From: Algoriphagus marincola DSM 16067 | Lineage (GTDB): Bacteria; Bacteroidota; Bacteroidia; Cytophagales; Cyclobacteriaceae | Direction of reading: 5' to 3' | Length of the DNA stretch: 49,168 nucleotides | NCBI RefSeq assembly: GCF_000429405.1 | Contig: NZ_KE386900.1 | Location: 54,515-103,682, forward strand | Shown: one piece after another, positions 32,727 to 41,207 of the stretch | Position numbering within the stretch: the stretch's first letter is position 1 | Layout of the letters: every line of letters begins with the position of its first letter | Position numbers and translations under genes: made by a program | The notes under the pieces: generated by a model | Database searches by the model: none | Told to the model about the DNA's origin: nothing | Seen by the model: the letters and a program-made list of their open reading frames with translations, nothing else

Positions 32727-33281
32727 GTGAATAATAGAGAAGAAATCTGGGTAAAGAAGGGCTATGAGTTATTTGCCATTCATGGTGAAATAGGTCTAAA
32801 TATTGAGCAGCTATCCAAGCAGGTGGGCATCAGTAAATCCTCCTTTTATCACCACTTTGCCGATTTGGAAGGGTTTGTGGAAAAGCTGATGCAGTATCAC
32901 CTTCAACAGTCCAAAATCATTGCAGAGAAGGAGCGAATGGCCCAAAGTATCGATCCCGAGCTGATGCAAATCTTATTGGAGCATCAGACGGACATCCTTT
33001 TCAACCGACAGCTTCGAATCAATGCCCATCAGTCCAGCTATAGCCATACCTTAATGATCTCCAATCAACTCATCGGAAAGGATTTTATCCTCCTTTGGTT
33101 GAAGGACAGCAAACTCCCTTTGACTTTTAAGCAAGCAGAGGGGATTTTTGATCTGGCTTTGGAGAATTTTTTCTTACAAATAAACCCCGAGAATTTCACA
33201 GCAGAATGGCTCGAGTCCTATTTTGAAAACTTGAAACGTATTTCGGCAAGTTTTACGAGCCCGTTGGACGGTAGCGACTAA
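32727..33281 (+). CDS. TetR family transcriptional regulator
   Basis: A 184-residue protein with an N-terminal TetR DNA-binding domain at residues 5-50: WVKKGYELFAIHGEIGLNIEQLSKQVGISKSSFYHHFADLEGFVEKLM, containing the helix-turn-helix and the YHHF core. The C-terminal domain is helical and binds an unknown ligand. It starts with GTG (32727); there is no in-frame ATG before the DNA-binding domain. It follows the NMT1/THI5-like gene by 21 nt and may respond to the same ligand. Downstream is a membrane protein gene that could be a target. Target operators were not identified. Confidence 0.88.
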   Translation: MNNREEIWVKKGYELFAIHGEIGLNIEQLSKQVGISKSSFYHHFADLEGFVEKLMQYHLQQSKIIAEKERMAQSIDPELMQILLEHQTDILFNRQLRINAHQSSYSHTLMISNQLIGKDFILLWLKDSKLPLTFKQAEGIFDLALENFFLQINPENFTAEWLESYFENLKRISASFTSPLDGSD

Positions 33282-33330
33282 TAATTCGATTCCCTCCGAT
33301 ATAACTTCGTGTCATCAAAACCTTCCAATC

Positions 33331-33750
33331 ATGACACAGAAGTTTCATAAATTTTGGCTTGGTATCACCTCATTGGTGGTAGCAAGCTTTGCCCCGGTCT
33401 TTTTTTTAGGCACGATGATTTCCACTGCTGCTCCGGCCGAGTGGACCATGGACCTCCTTAGCTGGCCACTGGATGGTGTCGAAAATTTTGAGGCTTCCAC
33501 CACACGCTTTCTATCCGCATTGACAGGTGGCTTTCTTTTTGGATGGGGAGTCTGTATCTGGTTTTTGAGAAAGTTGGTATATGACAAAGCCCCTGAAGAA
33601 ACCCGAAAGGCTGTTCTCTTCGGCGTATTAGCTTGGTTTTTTTTAGATAGTTTAGGATCCATTACTTCCGGAAATGCCATCAATGCCTTTTTTAATGTAA
33701 TCATCCTAGTGATTGCGGTAGGTCCACTTTGGACGCCAGCCAAAAGCTGA
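33331..33750 (+). CDS. hypothetical membrane protein, four TM segments
   Basis: A 139-residue integral membrane protein with four helices at about 5-28, 58-82, 94-111 and 116-134. The loop between the first and second contains GTMISTAAPAEWTMDLLSWPLDG. I know such proteins only as uncharacterised. The gene lies 50 nt after the TetR gene on the same strand, so it could be regulated by or with it. No enzyme or transporter signature is visible. Confidence 0.7.
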   Translation: MTQKFHKFWLGITSLVVASFAPVFFLGTMISTAAPAEWTMDLLSWPLDGVENFEASTTRFLSALTGGFLFGWGVCIWFLRKLVYDKAPEETRKAVLFGVLAWFFLDSLGSITSGNAINAFFNVIILVIAVGPLWTPAKS

Positions 33751-33940
33751 ATTTTCGGTGCTGGAGGAAAAATTCGGACTAGTTTCGCAAGGGTAAAGCA
33801 CTTCCGTATGGCTTTTAACCTAAATAAAATTAGTAATCCAATCAGACGAGGCATTTGTCTATTGGCTAGAAAGACATATGGAAAACAAAAGATAAAACTT
33901 CAAAAAGCTATCTTCGTTTATCTTCGAAAAAGCCCAATTA

Positions 33941-34354
33941 ATGAATCGATTGTTTTCCCTGCTCTTTTGCTTAATTCTGATATCCTGCACGGAAGATGGG
34001 CAAGCACCTCGCTCAGATGAAAACCTTTTTGATACCCTGACAGAGGGTCAGTGGCAGGTGACCTTTTTCGAGGTGAATGGACAAGACCAAGCCAATAATT
34101 TCGAGGGGATTAATTTCAATTTTATCCCAAATGGTCAGGTAGAAGCATATCGTGGGACCCAATTACTCGATGAAGGAAGTTGGTCTACTCGCCGAGAGAA
34201 TGGACGAGCAGAGTTTGAGATTTCTTTTTCAGAAAATCCTCTTTTTGAAACCCTGAATGGAGAATGGTATCAGATCGTTTTGGGCTTCGGGCGGGTTACC
34301 TTTCGGGAGATTAGTGATGAATCCGAAAATCGAATCACGCTGGAGCAGTTGTAG
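33941..34354 (+). CDS. hypothetical lipoprotein
   Basis: A 137-residue protein with a lipoprotein signal: LFSLLFCLILISC, with Cys16 as the likely acylated residue. The mature part (QWQVTFFEVNGQDQANNFEGINFNFIPNGQVEA) resembles the lipocalin-like small lipoproteins of Bacteroidota, with a Trp near the start of an eight-stranded barrel (GQWQV...F.FNPNG). The closing strands (GRVTFREISDESENRITLEQL) fit. The ligand is unknown. Transcribed alone or with the DUF3667 gene 51 nt downstream. Confidence 0.72.
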   Translation: MNRLFSLLFCLILISCTEDGQAPRSDENLFDTLTEGQWQVTFFEVNGQDQANNFEGINFNFIPNGQVEAYRGTQLLDEGSWSTRRENGRAEFEISFSENPLFETLNGEWYQIVLGFGRVTFREISDESENRITLEQL

Positions 34355-34405
34355 TAAATCCCTTTTTCAAAAATTTTGGTAGATTAAGTTCTCTAATCCC
34401 AAAAG

Positions 34406-35158
34406 ATGAACTGTAAGAATTGCGGAAATCCGGTAGAAGGCAACTTTTGTGCACATTGTGGTCAAAGCCGGCAGGTAGGCAGAATCAATTTTTCGAACTT
34501 TCTTCAAGAGCTGTCCACAACGGTCTTTCAGATAGACCGAGGTTTATTTTTCACCATTTGGGAGATGGTAGTAAGACCTGGGGTCTCTTTAAGAAACTTC
34601 CTTAAGGGAAAGCGAAAGCCCTATTTCAAGCCCTTCGCATTCTTATTGACCCTTTCGACAGTTTACTTTCTTTTGGCCGAGCTAACTGATCAAAGTACTT
34701 GGCTAGATGATTTTTATTCGGGTTGGATGTCTGGAGCATCAGACTTTGACCAAGAGAGTAATGCCGAGATAGTTCTTGCTTGGTTTGTGAAAAATTATCG
34801 TTTATCCACCCTTTTCTTACTTCCGATTTACTCTTTTGCTTCCTTTCTATCATTCCGAAAGTTTGGCTACAATTATCTAGAGCACATCGTAATCAATAGC
34901 TATATCACGGGTCAACAGGCACTTTTTTATTCCCTATGCATTCTAGGCGAGGCTATTTTCCAAAATCAATTTTTTGAGAACATCTCCATCATATTCTCTC
35001 TTGGCTATACGATTTGGGTATTTTGGTTCTTATTTAACCAAGCCAAACCCTCAGGCCGAGTCTTTAGAACACTCTTGACTTATTTGCTTTATGCATTTTT
35101 CGGTGCTATACTTTTGTTTGCTGCAATGGCAATTATCACAATCGCCAATAAGGCTTAA
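34406..35158 (+). CDS. DUF3667 family membrane protein with N-terminal zinc ribbon
   Basis: A 250-residue protein. A zinc ribbon at the N-terminus has Cys3, Cys6, Cys15 and Cys18 (CKNCGNPVEGNFCAHCGQ). It is followed by the conserved DUF3667 segment (FQIDRGLFFTIWEMVVRPGVSLRNFLKGKRKPYFKPFAFLL) and several membrane helices from about residue 80 to the end. The family is widespread in Bacteroidota and has no known role; the zinc ribbon faces the cytoplasm. Convergent with the second sulfatase gene. Confidence 0.88.
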   Translation: MNCKNCGNPVEGNFCAHCGQSRQVGRINFSNFLQELSTTVFQIDRGLFFTIWEMVVRPGVSLRNFLKGKRKPYFKPFAFLLTLSTVYFLLAELTDQSTWLDDFYSGWMSGASDFDQESNAEIVLAWFVKNYRLSTLFLLPIYSFASFLSFRKFGYNYLEHIVINSYITGQQALFYSLCILGEAIFQNQFFENISIIFSLGYTIWVFWFLFNQAKPSGRVFRTLLTYLLYAFFGAILLFAAMAIITIANKA

Positions 35159-35232
35159 TCATATGGATCACTTCGACTGCCTAGCGCTGTCTCCCTTCAG
35201 CCCAAAATCTCAGTTCCTGTAAAGTATAAAGC

Positions 35233-36732
35233 TTATTGATCTTCAAAAAGCCCCGTATTCCCTGCATCCAATAAAGCTTTCAATACCCCAAAAACCTGAG
35301 GGGAATAAGAAGCAATATTTTGGGTTTCATTGGGGTCTTGGATCAAATCGTAAAGTTCGAATTCCTGCGATTCAGATCGGAAATATTGCGTCAACCTATG
35401 GGTCGGCGTGCGCAAAGAAATCCCCTGATTAAAATAGCTGTAAGCCGTATTTCGCCAATTTTCTGATTGAGAATTTTTCATTAGACCGACCAGGCTTTTT
35501 CCATCCAAATCAGAATCATCAGCATTTCCGGTCAAGTCCAAAAGTGTGGGATAAATATCCAGGGTACTGACAACTTGCTTAATCTTGGCGGCTGGAATTC
35601 CTGGCGCTTTGATCATCAGCACCGACCGCAAAGCAGATTCAAAAAGGGTATGCTTACCCCAAACCAGCTGATCGCCTAAGTGCCAGCCATGATCTCCCCA
35701 AAGTACGATCACCGTATTTTCAGCCAAACCCAATCGCTCCAACTCGTCCAAAACTTTCCCAATCTGAGCATCCACATAGCTCACGGATGCCAGATAAGCA
35801 TGCCGAAGCTTTCGGGCATAATCCTCTGAGACGGCCTGATCCAATCCAGCTTTTTCTTCACCCAGGGCATATTGATTGAATTCACCGCTTTGTATAAGAC
35901 TAGCCCTAGAAGAGCCTTGGGGATGTGCAGGAAATGGTGCAAGCGGTATTTCTTCCGGATCATAAAGATCCCAATATTTCTTAGGCGCAGTAAAGGGAAG
36001 GTGGGGTTTGAAAAAGCCAACTCCGAGAAAAAAAGGCTGATCTTTGGCTTTAAGCTCCTGAAGCTTAGTGATGGCAAGCTGGGCAGAAAGCCCATCTGCA
36101 TAGCCATCATCGGATACTTCAGCCATTTCATAAGGCTTGACTTGTTTATTTCGATCTGTCCGATTACTTCCATCGGCATAGCCAAAAAAGGCATTGTGTC
36201 CTGTCTCCCACTTTCCGGGATTAAAAAGCATTTCATCCCAACTCCCCGGCAGCTCTATCAAATCACTCTTTGGCTCGTCATATTCATAGACATAGCCATC
36301 GGGATGATGGGATATTTTTCCAATTCCTACCGTGTAATATCCCTTTTCCCGGAAATCCTGAATAAAGGTTTTTCTTCGCTCAGACTCTGGTTTTCTCGCC
36401 AATTGATTCACCGCTGCCATATTGCTCAGGTCCTGACGGGATTGGGGAAGCTTTCCTACCAACAAGCTATAACGCGACGCTCCACAAGTCGGAACGGTGA
36501 CATAATGATTGGTGAAAAGAGAACTTTGACTAGCCAAGCGATCCATGTGCGGTGTGATCGCATAGGCTTTTCCATATGCGCCCAACTCCGGTCTCAGATC
36601 ATCCACCGCAATGAAAAGCACATTGAGAGGGTCCCTTTCTTGAGCAATGCTTTGAAAAAGCAACATGAAATAAGAAACCAGTAATAGACTAACAATCTGT
36701 GAAAATTTACCTCTATGGTGGAAATCGGTCAT
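35233..36732 (-). CDS. sulfatase, iduronate-2-sulfatase-like
   Basis: A sulfatase of about 499 residues when started at the ATG at 36732 (MTDFHHRGK); an upstream ATG at 36771 would give 512 residues but a poorer leader. A hydrophobic segment (IVSLLLVSYFMLLFQSIAQ) acts as signal peptide. The catalytic motif is CGASRYSLLVGK, Cys83 in the shorter numbering: a C-x-A-S-R version of the usual C-x-P-S-R, maturing to formylglycine. The metal-binding pair is in LFIAVDDLRPELGAYG. Further motifs are GIGKISHHPDG and LWGDHGWHLGDQ. The pattern resembles iduronate-2-sulfatases. It is on the opposite strand from histidine decarboxylase, with a shared 160-bp upstream region. No SusCD pair is near. Confidence 0.92.
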   Translation of the reverse strand: MTDFHHRGKFSQIVSLLLVSYFMLLFQSIAQERDPLNVLFIAVDDLRPELGAYGKAYAITPHMDRLASQSSLFTNHYVTVPTCGASRYSLLVGKLPQSRQDLSNMAAVNQLARKPESERRKTFIQDFREKGYYTVGIGKISHHPDGYVYEYDEPKSDLIELPGSWDEMLFNPGKWETGHNAFFGYADGSNRTDRNKQVKPYEMAEVSDDGYADGLSAQLAITKLQELKAKDQPFFLGVGFFKPHLPFTAPKKYWDLYDPEEIPLAPFPAHPQGSSRASLIQSGEFNQYALGEEKAGLDQAVSEDYARKLRHAYLASVSYVDAQIGKVLDELERLGLAENTVIVLWGDHGWHLGDQLVWGKHTLFESALRSVLMIKAPGIPAAKIKQVVSTLDIYPTLLDLTGNADDSDLDGKSLVGLMKNSQSENWRNTAYSYFNQGISLRTPTHRLTQYFRSESQEFELYDLIQDPNETQNIASYSPQVFGVLKALLDAGNTGLFEDQ

Positions 36733-36895
36733 TTTTGAGAACTTAAGTTCTAAACAAAATACTGCTATCAATCGAGACGGAAAAGCCCCTCATCAATTAT
36801 TCCTATATAAAATTCACAAAAGCGGCAAGTCAGAAAATAAGATGATTTTCTGGACATTTTGCTAATTCTATCAAATACTCAGACCTTTGTGAACT

Positions 36896-38086
36896 ATGAG
36901 AATAGAGACCCAAGCACAATATGAAGCCCAGACTGCCGCAGAGATTCGCCTAGCTGAATTTCTTGCTGAGCAAATCAGAAACTCCGTGACCTATTTTGGT
37001 TACCCTGAAATCCCCCAAAATAATGATCTCGCGATTCTAGGCGTAAGCGGCCTCGCCAAATTGCACCTGAACAATGCCGGCGACCCCTCCATTCATGGGA
37101 ATTCAAAAATGCACACCAAGGAATTTGAAAAAGAAGTACTGGCCTTTGTGGCAGATTTGTATGAATTAGAAAATCATTGGGGCTATATCACTAGCGGTGG
37201 TACCGAGGGAAACCTTTATGGGGCCTACATGGGAAGAGATTATTTCAAACTCCAAAACAAAGAACCCTATTTTTTATTCTCAGAATCGAGTCATTACTCC
37301 ATTCCAAAAAATGCCCACTTACTGGATATAAAGCAACGAAAGATACAAAGTCAGGAGTCGGGCGAGATGAGCTATAACCATCTCAAAGATGTAATTTCAG
37401 AAATTCATGCTACAAATTCCAATTATGGACTGGTCATCAACTTGAACATCGGCACGACCATGACAGGGGGGATGGATCAATTGAGTGAGGTACAAAAAGT
37501 CTTCAAAGAACTCGGCATAAAACAAGAAAACGTCTTTCTCCATGCTGATGCAGCATTGATGGGTTTTATTTATCCTTTCTTAGAAAGCAAAGAGGACCTC
37601 TTTCAAAATGGCCTAAGCAGTATCGCGATCTCCGGGCACAAGTTTCCCGGAACGATCCATCCATGCGGCATTTTCCTTTCCTCCAAGGAACTGCAGGACA
37701 AAACCTTCAAAAATTCAAGCTGGGTGCCTTATTTGGAAGTCCACGATACCACGATCAGCGGTTCGAGAAATGGATTTCTAGCCATCAACTTCTGGTATAT
37801 TATTCAAAAAAAGGGAATCGAAGGCTTTAAAAGAGAAGCTGAAACCTGTATAGAAAATGCTAACTATCTGTATGAGAAATTGAAGTCTTTCAATTATCCA
37901 GATGTAGCCTTTAATCCTAATCAAATCATCGTCACCTTCCAAAAGCCACAAGACGCCATCGTCAAAAAATATCAATTGGCGACGCAAGAAGAAAAGGCCC
38001 ATGTGGTAGTCATGCAGCACATCAATCGTCATAAAATCGACGAATTTTGTGCCGTGCTTCGAGAAAGTATGGAAAACAGATGGTGA
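36896..38086 (+). CDS. hdc: PLP-dependent histidine decarboxylase
   Basis: A 396-residue group II PLP decarboxylase similar to bacterial histidine decarboxylase (histidine to histamine + CO2). The PLP lysine is Lys249 in ISGHKFPGTIHPCG; the His stacked on PLP is in SESSHYSIPKNA; and Asp in FLHADAALMG binds the pyridine nitrogen. NAGDPSIHGNSKMHTKEFEKEVL near residue 60 is typical of the HDC subgroup. Serine decarboxylases share the fold and some of these motifs, so substrate assignment is not fully certain. It has no antiporter gene nearby, so it is not an acid-resistance pair. Confidence 0.85.
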   Translation: MRIETQAQYEAQTAAEIRLAEFLAEQIRNSVTYFGYPEIPQNNDLAILGVSGLAKLHLNNAGDPSIHGNSKMHTKEFEKEVLAFVADLYELENHWGYITSGGTEGNLYGAYMGRDYFKLQNKEPYFLFSESSHYSIPKNAHLLDIKQRKIQSQESGEMSYNHLKDVISEIHATNSNYGLVINLNIGTTMTGGMDQLSEVQKVFKELGIKQENVFLHADAALMGFIYPFLESKEDLFQNGLSSIAISGHKFPGTIHPCGIFLSSKELQDKTFKNSSWVPYLEVHDTTISGSRNGFLAINFWYIIQKKGIEGFKREAETCIENANYLYEKLKSFNYPDVAFNPNQIIVTFQKPQDAIVKKYQLATQEEKAHVVVMQHINRHKIDEFCAVLRESMENRW

Positions 38087-38174
38087 TCTGCGATAATGCC
38101 AGTTGGCTTTTTTCTTCAAAAATCGGTGAGAAGCAGGAAGCTGGGAGAACGAAGAATATTTACCACCGTGAAGG

Positions 38175-38195
38175 CCTACCTGACAGACAGGTAGG
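38175..38195. repeat. short perfect hairpin
   Basis: CCTACCTG-acaga-CAGGTAGG, an 8-bp stem between two convergent genes (histidine decarboxylase and the M28 peptidase). It resembles the inner hairpins of the palindromic linker modules around psd (CCTGCC...GGCAGG). Confidence 0.6.
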
Positions 38196-38236
38196 TCCTC
38201 ACTCACGGATTTATCACAAAAAAGATTTGAATCTTT

Positions 38237-39601
38237 TTACCTACGAATCTGCCTGAAAGGAAATACCACCGGAGACTCATTGCCATCTTTTCCGACTGCT
38301 GCCACTCCGAAGTAGTAGTTATCGATCACGATTCCTTCCAAAGTATGCTCATTCACGCCTGAGACGTAGACAAAATTATCCCATGTAGGGGAAGTCGTCA
38401 GTCGGAAATAAATCTTATACCCGGCAATATTGGGATCATTACTTTCTTCCCAAGCCAAGGTCGTGGAAGGGCGAACAGCACCACCTATCCGCACATCCTT
38501 TGGTGCTGGAGGTGCCCAAGCTAAGCCAGCAAGGGAAATAGCATTGACCGAGGTGAGTTTTTCGGCATAGTCAAAATTCACCCCTTCGATTACATCGCCA
38601 TAGGCTATCCCATCCTCTACTCGGATATCCTGATGCTGACGATTGTAATTTTCATGCGCTTCCATGATTCTCACTCCAGCAAAACCCAAATCATTGAAGG
38701 GTCTATGATGGCCACCCCGGCCAAAACGATCCAAACGGTAAATCATCATCGGGTTCATTTCTGGCATATAGGTTTTCACCTGCTTGTGGATATATCGAGC
38801 TAATTGACGGGAAATTCCATCCACTTCCCCTCCTGTGAATCTTCGGGCTCTGCGCTCTTGCTCTGACTCATTGGCGGGTGTAGGTTCGGAAAAAATCCGG
38901 AAAGTCCGGTTATCAATGACTCCATCGACACCTTCAATATTCCCGATCATGTCATTATTCAGGACTCCGACGATTTCCCAATCCTTCTGTCGGGAATACT
39001 GAGCCAATCCCTTTCCTCCAAAAAGCCCCTGTTCCTCTCCGGACAATCCAGCAAAAACAATACTGTGCTTGAACTTATATTTAGATAAAACTCGGGCTGC
39101 TTCTATAGTGCCGGCCATACCGGAAGCATTATCATTCGCCCCGGGGGCATCAATTTCAAAATTCATAGTATCGGAAGCTCTTGAATCAATATCCCCTGAC
39201 ATGATCACATGAGAATTTGGATAATCCGTTCCTCTTAAAATCGCTACCACATTCACCACATAGGCATCTTTTGGGACACGAAGATTACCCTCTGCTGTCA
39301 CAAAGTCCTTCTGATAAAAAACCTCCAAACATCCTCCACATTCAGCAGATATCTTATCAAACTCGGCTTTAATCCATCTTCGTGCTGCTCCGATTCCCCT
39401 TGTGTCCGACAGCGTATCGGAGAAGGTATTTCTGGTACCAAAGCCCGCTAAGGTTCGGATATCTTTTTCGATTCGCTCAGAAGAGGTATTTTCAATAATT
39501 TCATAGATCCGGGTATCGATCTGCGAAGGTGCTTCTTGCGCATGGCTAATGCCGATCAAACCAACAAACAAAATGGGTGTAAGGAATCTGAATGGTAACA
39601 T
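38237..39601 (-). CDS. M28 family metallopeptidase with C-terminal Fn3-like domain
   Basis: A 454-residue secreted aminopeptidase-like protein (signal peptide FRFLTPILFVGLIGISHA). The M28 zinc site is recognisable: PGANDNASG (Asp157), SGEEQGLFG (Glu189-Glu190) and NNDMIG (Asp217). The first ligand, normally His in AHxDS, is Asp137 in SGDIDSRASD, which identifies a known subgroup but changes metal binding. The last His is likely in EAHENYNRQHQD. Residues about 365-454 (PAPKDVRIGGAVRPSTTLAWEES ... FRLTTSP) look like a fibronectin-type III domain. It is encoded on its own, convergent with hdc. Confidence 0.86.
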   Translation of the reverse strand: MLPFRFLTPILFVGLIGISHAQEAPSQIDTRIYEIIENTSSERIEKDIRTLAGFGTRNTFSDTLSDTRGIGAARRWIKAEFDKISAECGGCLEVFYQKDFVTAEGNLRVPKDAYVVNVVAILRGTDYPNSHVIMSGDIDSRASDTMNFEIDAPGANDNASGMAGTIEAARVLSKYKFKHSIVFAGLSGEEQGLFGGKGLAQYSRQKDWEIVGVLNNDMIGNIEGVDGVIDNRTFRIFSEPTPANESEQERRARRFTGGEVDGISRQLARYIHKQVKTYMPEMNPMMIYRLDRFGRGGHHRPFNDLGFAGVRIMEAHENYNRQHQDIRVEDGIAYGDVIEGVNFDYAEKLTSVNAISLAGLAWAPPAPKDVRIGGAVRPSTTLAWEESNDPNIAGYKIYFRLTTSPTWDNFVYVSGVNEHTLEGIVIDNYYFGVAAVGKDGNESPVVFPFRQIRR

Positions 39602-39987
39602 GAATTGGTGATTTTAGATTGGGAATATGAGAAAAAGTACTCTTGCGAGAAAATGAAATCTATATAAGCGGATAAAAAGTATTTCCTAGGCTCCATAAAA
39701 AGTATATCCCCCTTTCATCAATCAAGAAAATTATGGCCAAAATGAAGCTAAAGGTCCAGAATCCGGATGCTTCAAACTTCCCACTTCATGCTCCCAGCCA
39801 GATAAGTAGAAAAAATGCAGCGATGGGCATTATTGTGGATAATCATACTTTAATTTTCATCCATTTGGCTTTTCAGGAAATACATTTACAGTATTGAACA
39901 TCCTAAGAAATTTCCCGACTTCCGAAAAAAAATCAACCTTGAGTGTAATTATTTCAAAGATCTGCCACTAACCTAATAAAAGACCAC
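39602..39987. other. intergenic region, 386 bp, divergent promoters
   Basis: Between the M28 peptidase (minus) and the sigma factor (plus). ataaaaagtat occurs twice about 27 bp apart (near 39672 and 39699). A 54-residue frame at 39733-39897 (starting MAKMKLKVQNPDASNFPLHA) is open but unsupported by any family. No terminator is expected here, as the flanking genes diverge. Confidence 0.4.
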
Positions 39988-40482
39988 TTGAGCAGAGACT
40001 TCTACAAATCTTCCATTTTGCCTTACGCTGGGATCATCATCAAAATCTGTCGAGCCTACACAGACACCGAAGAGGATTTTGAGGATTACTACCAGGAAGT
40101 CTGCCTGCAAATCTGGAAAAGTAAGGATCGCTTTCAAGATCAGTCTGAATGGTCCACTTGGGTTTATCGGCTGACTTTGAATGTTTGCTTGACACTTATG
40201 CGGAAAAGCAAAAAGCAGAAAAGTTACGAAAGCAATGAGCTCAGCCCAGGAGATCAAAAGGAGGAAAATGCTCAAGCTATCTCAGATGAATCGCTAAATC
40301 AGCTTTACGCTGCCATCCGGGAACTCTCAGAAATTGATCGTGCGGTGATCCTACTGTATTTGGAAGAAAAGTCCTATCAGGAAATCGCCCAAATCATGGG
40401 AACAAACCCGAATAATATCGGGGTAAGAATCAAACGAATTAAAGAACGACTAAAAAAGAAATTAGATGGAAAAGTCAATTGA
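39988..40482 (+). CDS. ECF-type RNA polymerase sigma factor
   Basis: A 164-residue sigma-70 family factor of the extracytoplasmic-function type. Region 2 is at about 22-75 (YTDTEEDFEDYYQEVCLQIWKSKDRFQDQ ... WSTWVYRLTLNVCL), and region 4 at about 105-160 (LNQLYAAIRELSEIDRAVILLYLEEKSYQEIAQIMGTNPNNIGVRIKRIKERLKKKL). There is no in-frame ATG before region 2, so translation starts at TTG (39988), which may lower expression. Its 3' end overlaps by 17 nt the start of a gene for a multi-helix membrane protein, the likely anti-sigma factor. The regulon is unknown. Confidence 0.9.
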   Translation: MSRDFYKSSILPYAGIIIKICRAYTDTEEDFEDYYQEVCLQIWKSKDRFQDQSEWSTWVYRLTLNVCLTLMRKSKKQKSYESNELSPGDQKEENAQAISDESLNQLYAAIRELSEIDRAVILLYLEEKSYQEIAQIMGTNPNNIGVRIKRIKERLKKKLDGKVN

Positions 40483-41107
40483 ACAAATCTGGAAAGAGGG
40501 TTTCCTCAAGCAGGAGGCCTTGATAGCACCAAAGGTCAACGAGCTCTACAACCGAAAATCTATCCACTTAGTGGAGAAGTTTCAACGCATGTTTAAAATT
40601 AACATTTGGGGTATAATCATCGGTGCAAGCTTGATTCTAATCGCATCCTTAGGAGCAGGGGCAGGTCTGGCTGGCTTGATCATATTTATCACACTATTGG
40701 CTGTGGCTTATTCCGCCAAGTTGGATTCGGATGGCTTGAAGCAGCTGGACAAGGGACAAAGTAGCTTTGAATACTTGAGTTCATTCAGAGAATGGATTCA
40801 GCAGTCCATCGAGAAATACGGTAGCCTTTACCGCATAGTATATCCAGTTTTTATTTTGACTTTCTATTTTGGTCTTTGGTTTTCAGATCTACTGGAACCC
40901 ATCCGTGAGAAAGTAGCAGAAAACTCAAGTAATTTGATTTTTGGAATGCATGTACCCACCACGCTGCTCATTATCGGAGGCGCTATAGCTATGGGCTATT
41001 TTGCAAAGCGAATACACCGGGAGGATGTCGAACTGATGTATGGAAAGGTCCTGGGAAAACTGAATGAAGCCTTGGCAGAAATGGAGGAACTGAGAACAAC
41101 GAAATAA
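40466..41107 (+). CDS. membrane protein, putative anti-sigma factor
   Basis: A 213-residue protein whose start overlaps the sigma gene by 17 nt, so the two are translationally coupled. The first 45 residues are soluble (EQIWKEGFLKQEALIAPKVNELYNRKS), then come two helices at about 48-85 (NIWGIIIGASLILIASLGAGAGLAGLIIFITLLAVAYS), a soluble stretch, and two more helices at about 120-140 and 160-180. It lacks a classical ZAS zinc motif. The coupling is the main reason for proposing an anti-sigma function; four-helix partners of this kind are typical for Bacteroidota ECF factors annotated as hypothetical. Confidence 0.72.
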   Translation: MEKSIEQIWKEGFLKQEALIAPKVNELYNRKSIHLVEKFQRMFKINIWGIIIGASLILIASLGAGAGLAGLIIFITLLAVAYSAKLDSDGLKQLDKGQSSFEYLSSFREWIQQSIEKYGSLYRIVYPVFILTFYFGLWFSDLLEPIREKVAENSSNLIFGMHVPTTLLIIGGAIAMGYFAKRIHREDVELMYGKVLGKLNEALAEMEELRTTK

Positions 41108-41141
41108 TTGAACTGATAAAGGAGCAATAAAATTCTTTTAG

Positions 41142-41172
41142 AAAAGCTCACATGCAGAATGTGGGCTTTTTT
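41142..41172 (+). terminator. Rho-independent terminator
   Basis: AAAAGCTCACAT-gcaga-ATGTGGGCTTTT forms a 12-bp stem (one G:T pair) followed by TT. It closes the sigma/anti-sigma operon and faces the convergent ccmB gene, which it could also serve. Confidence 0.85.
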
Positions 41173-41207
41173 GCATTAAAAAATACTATGATCCCAAGAC
41201 CAAAACC

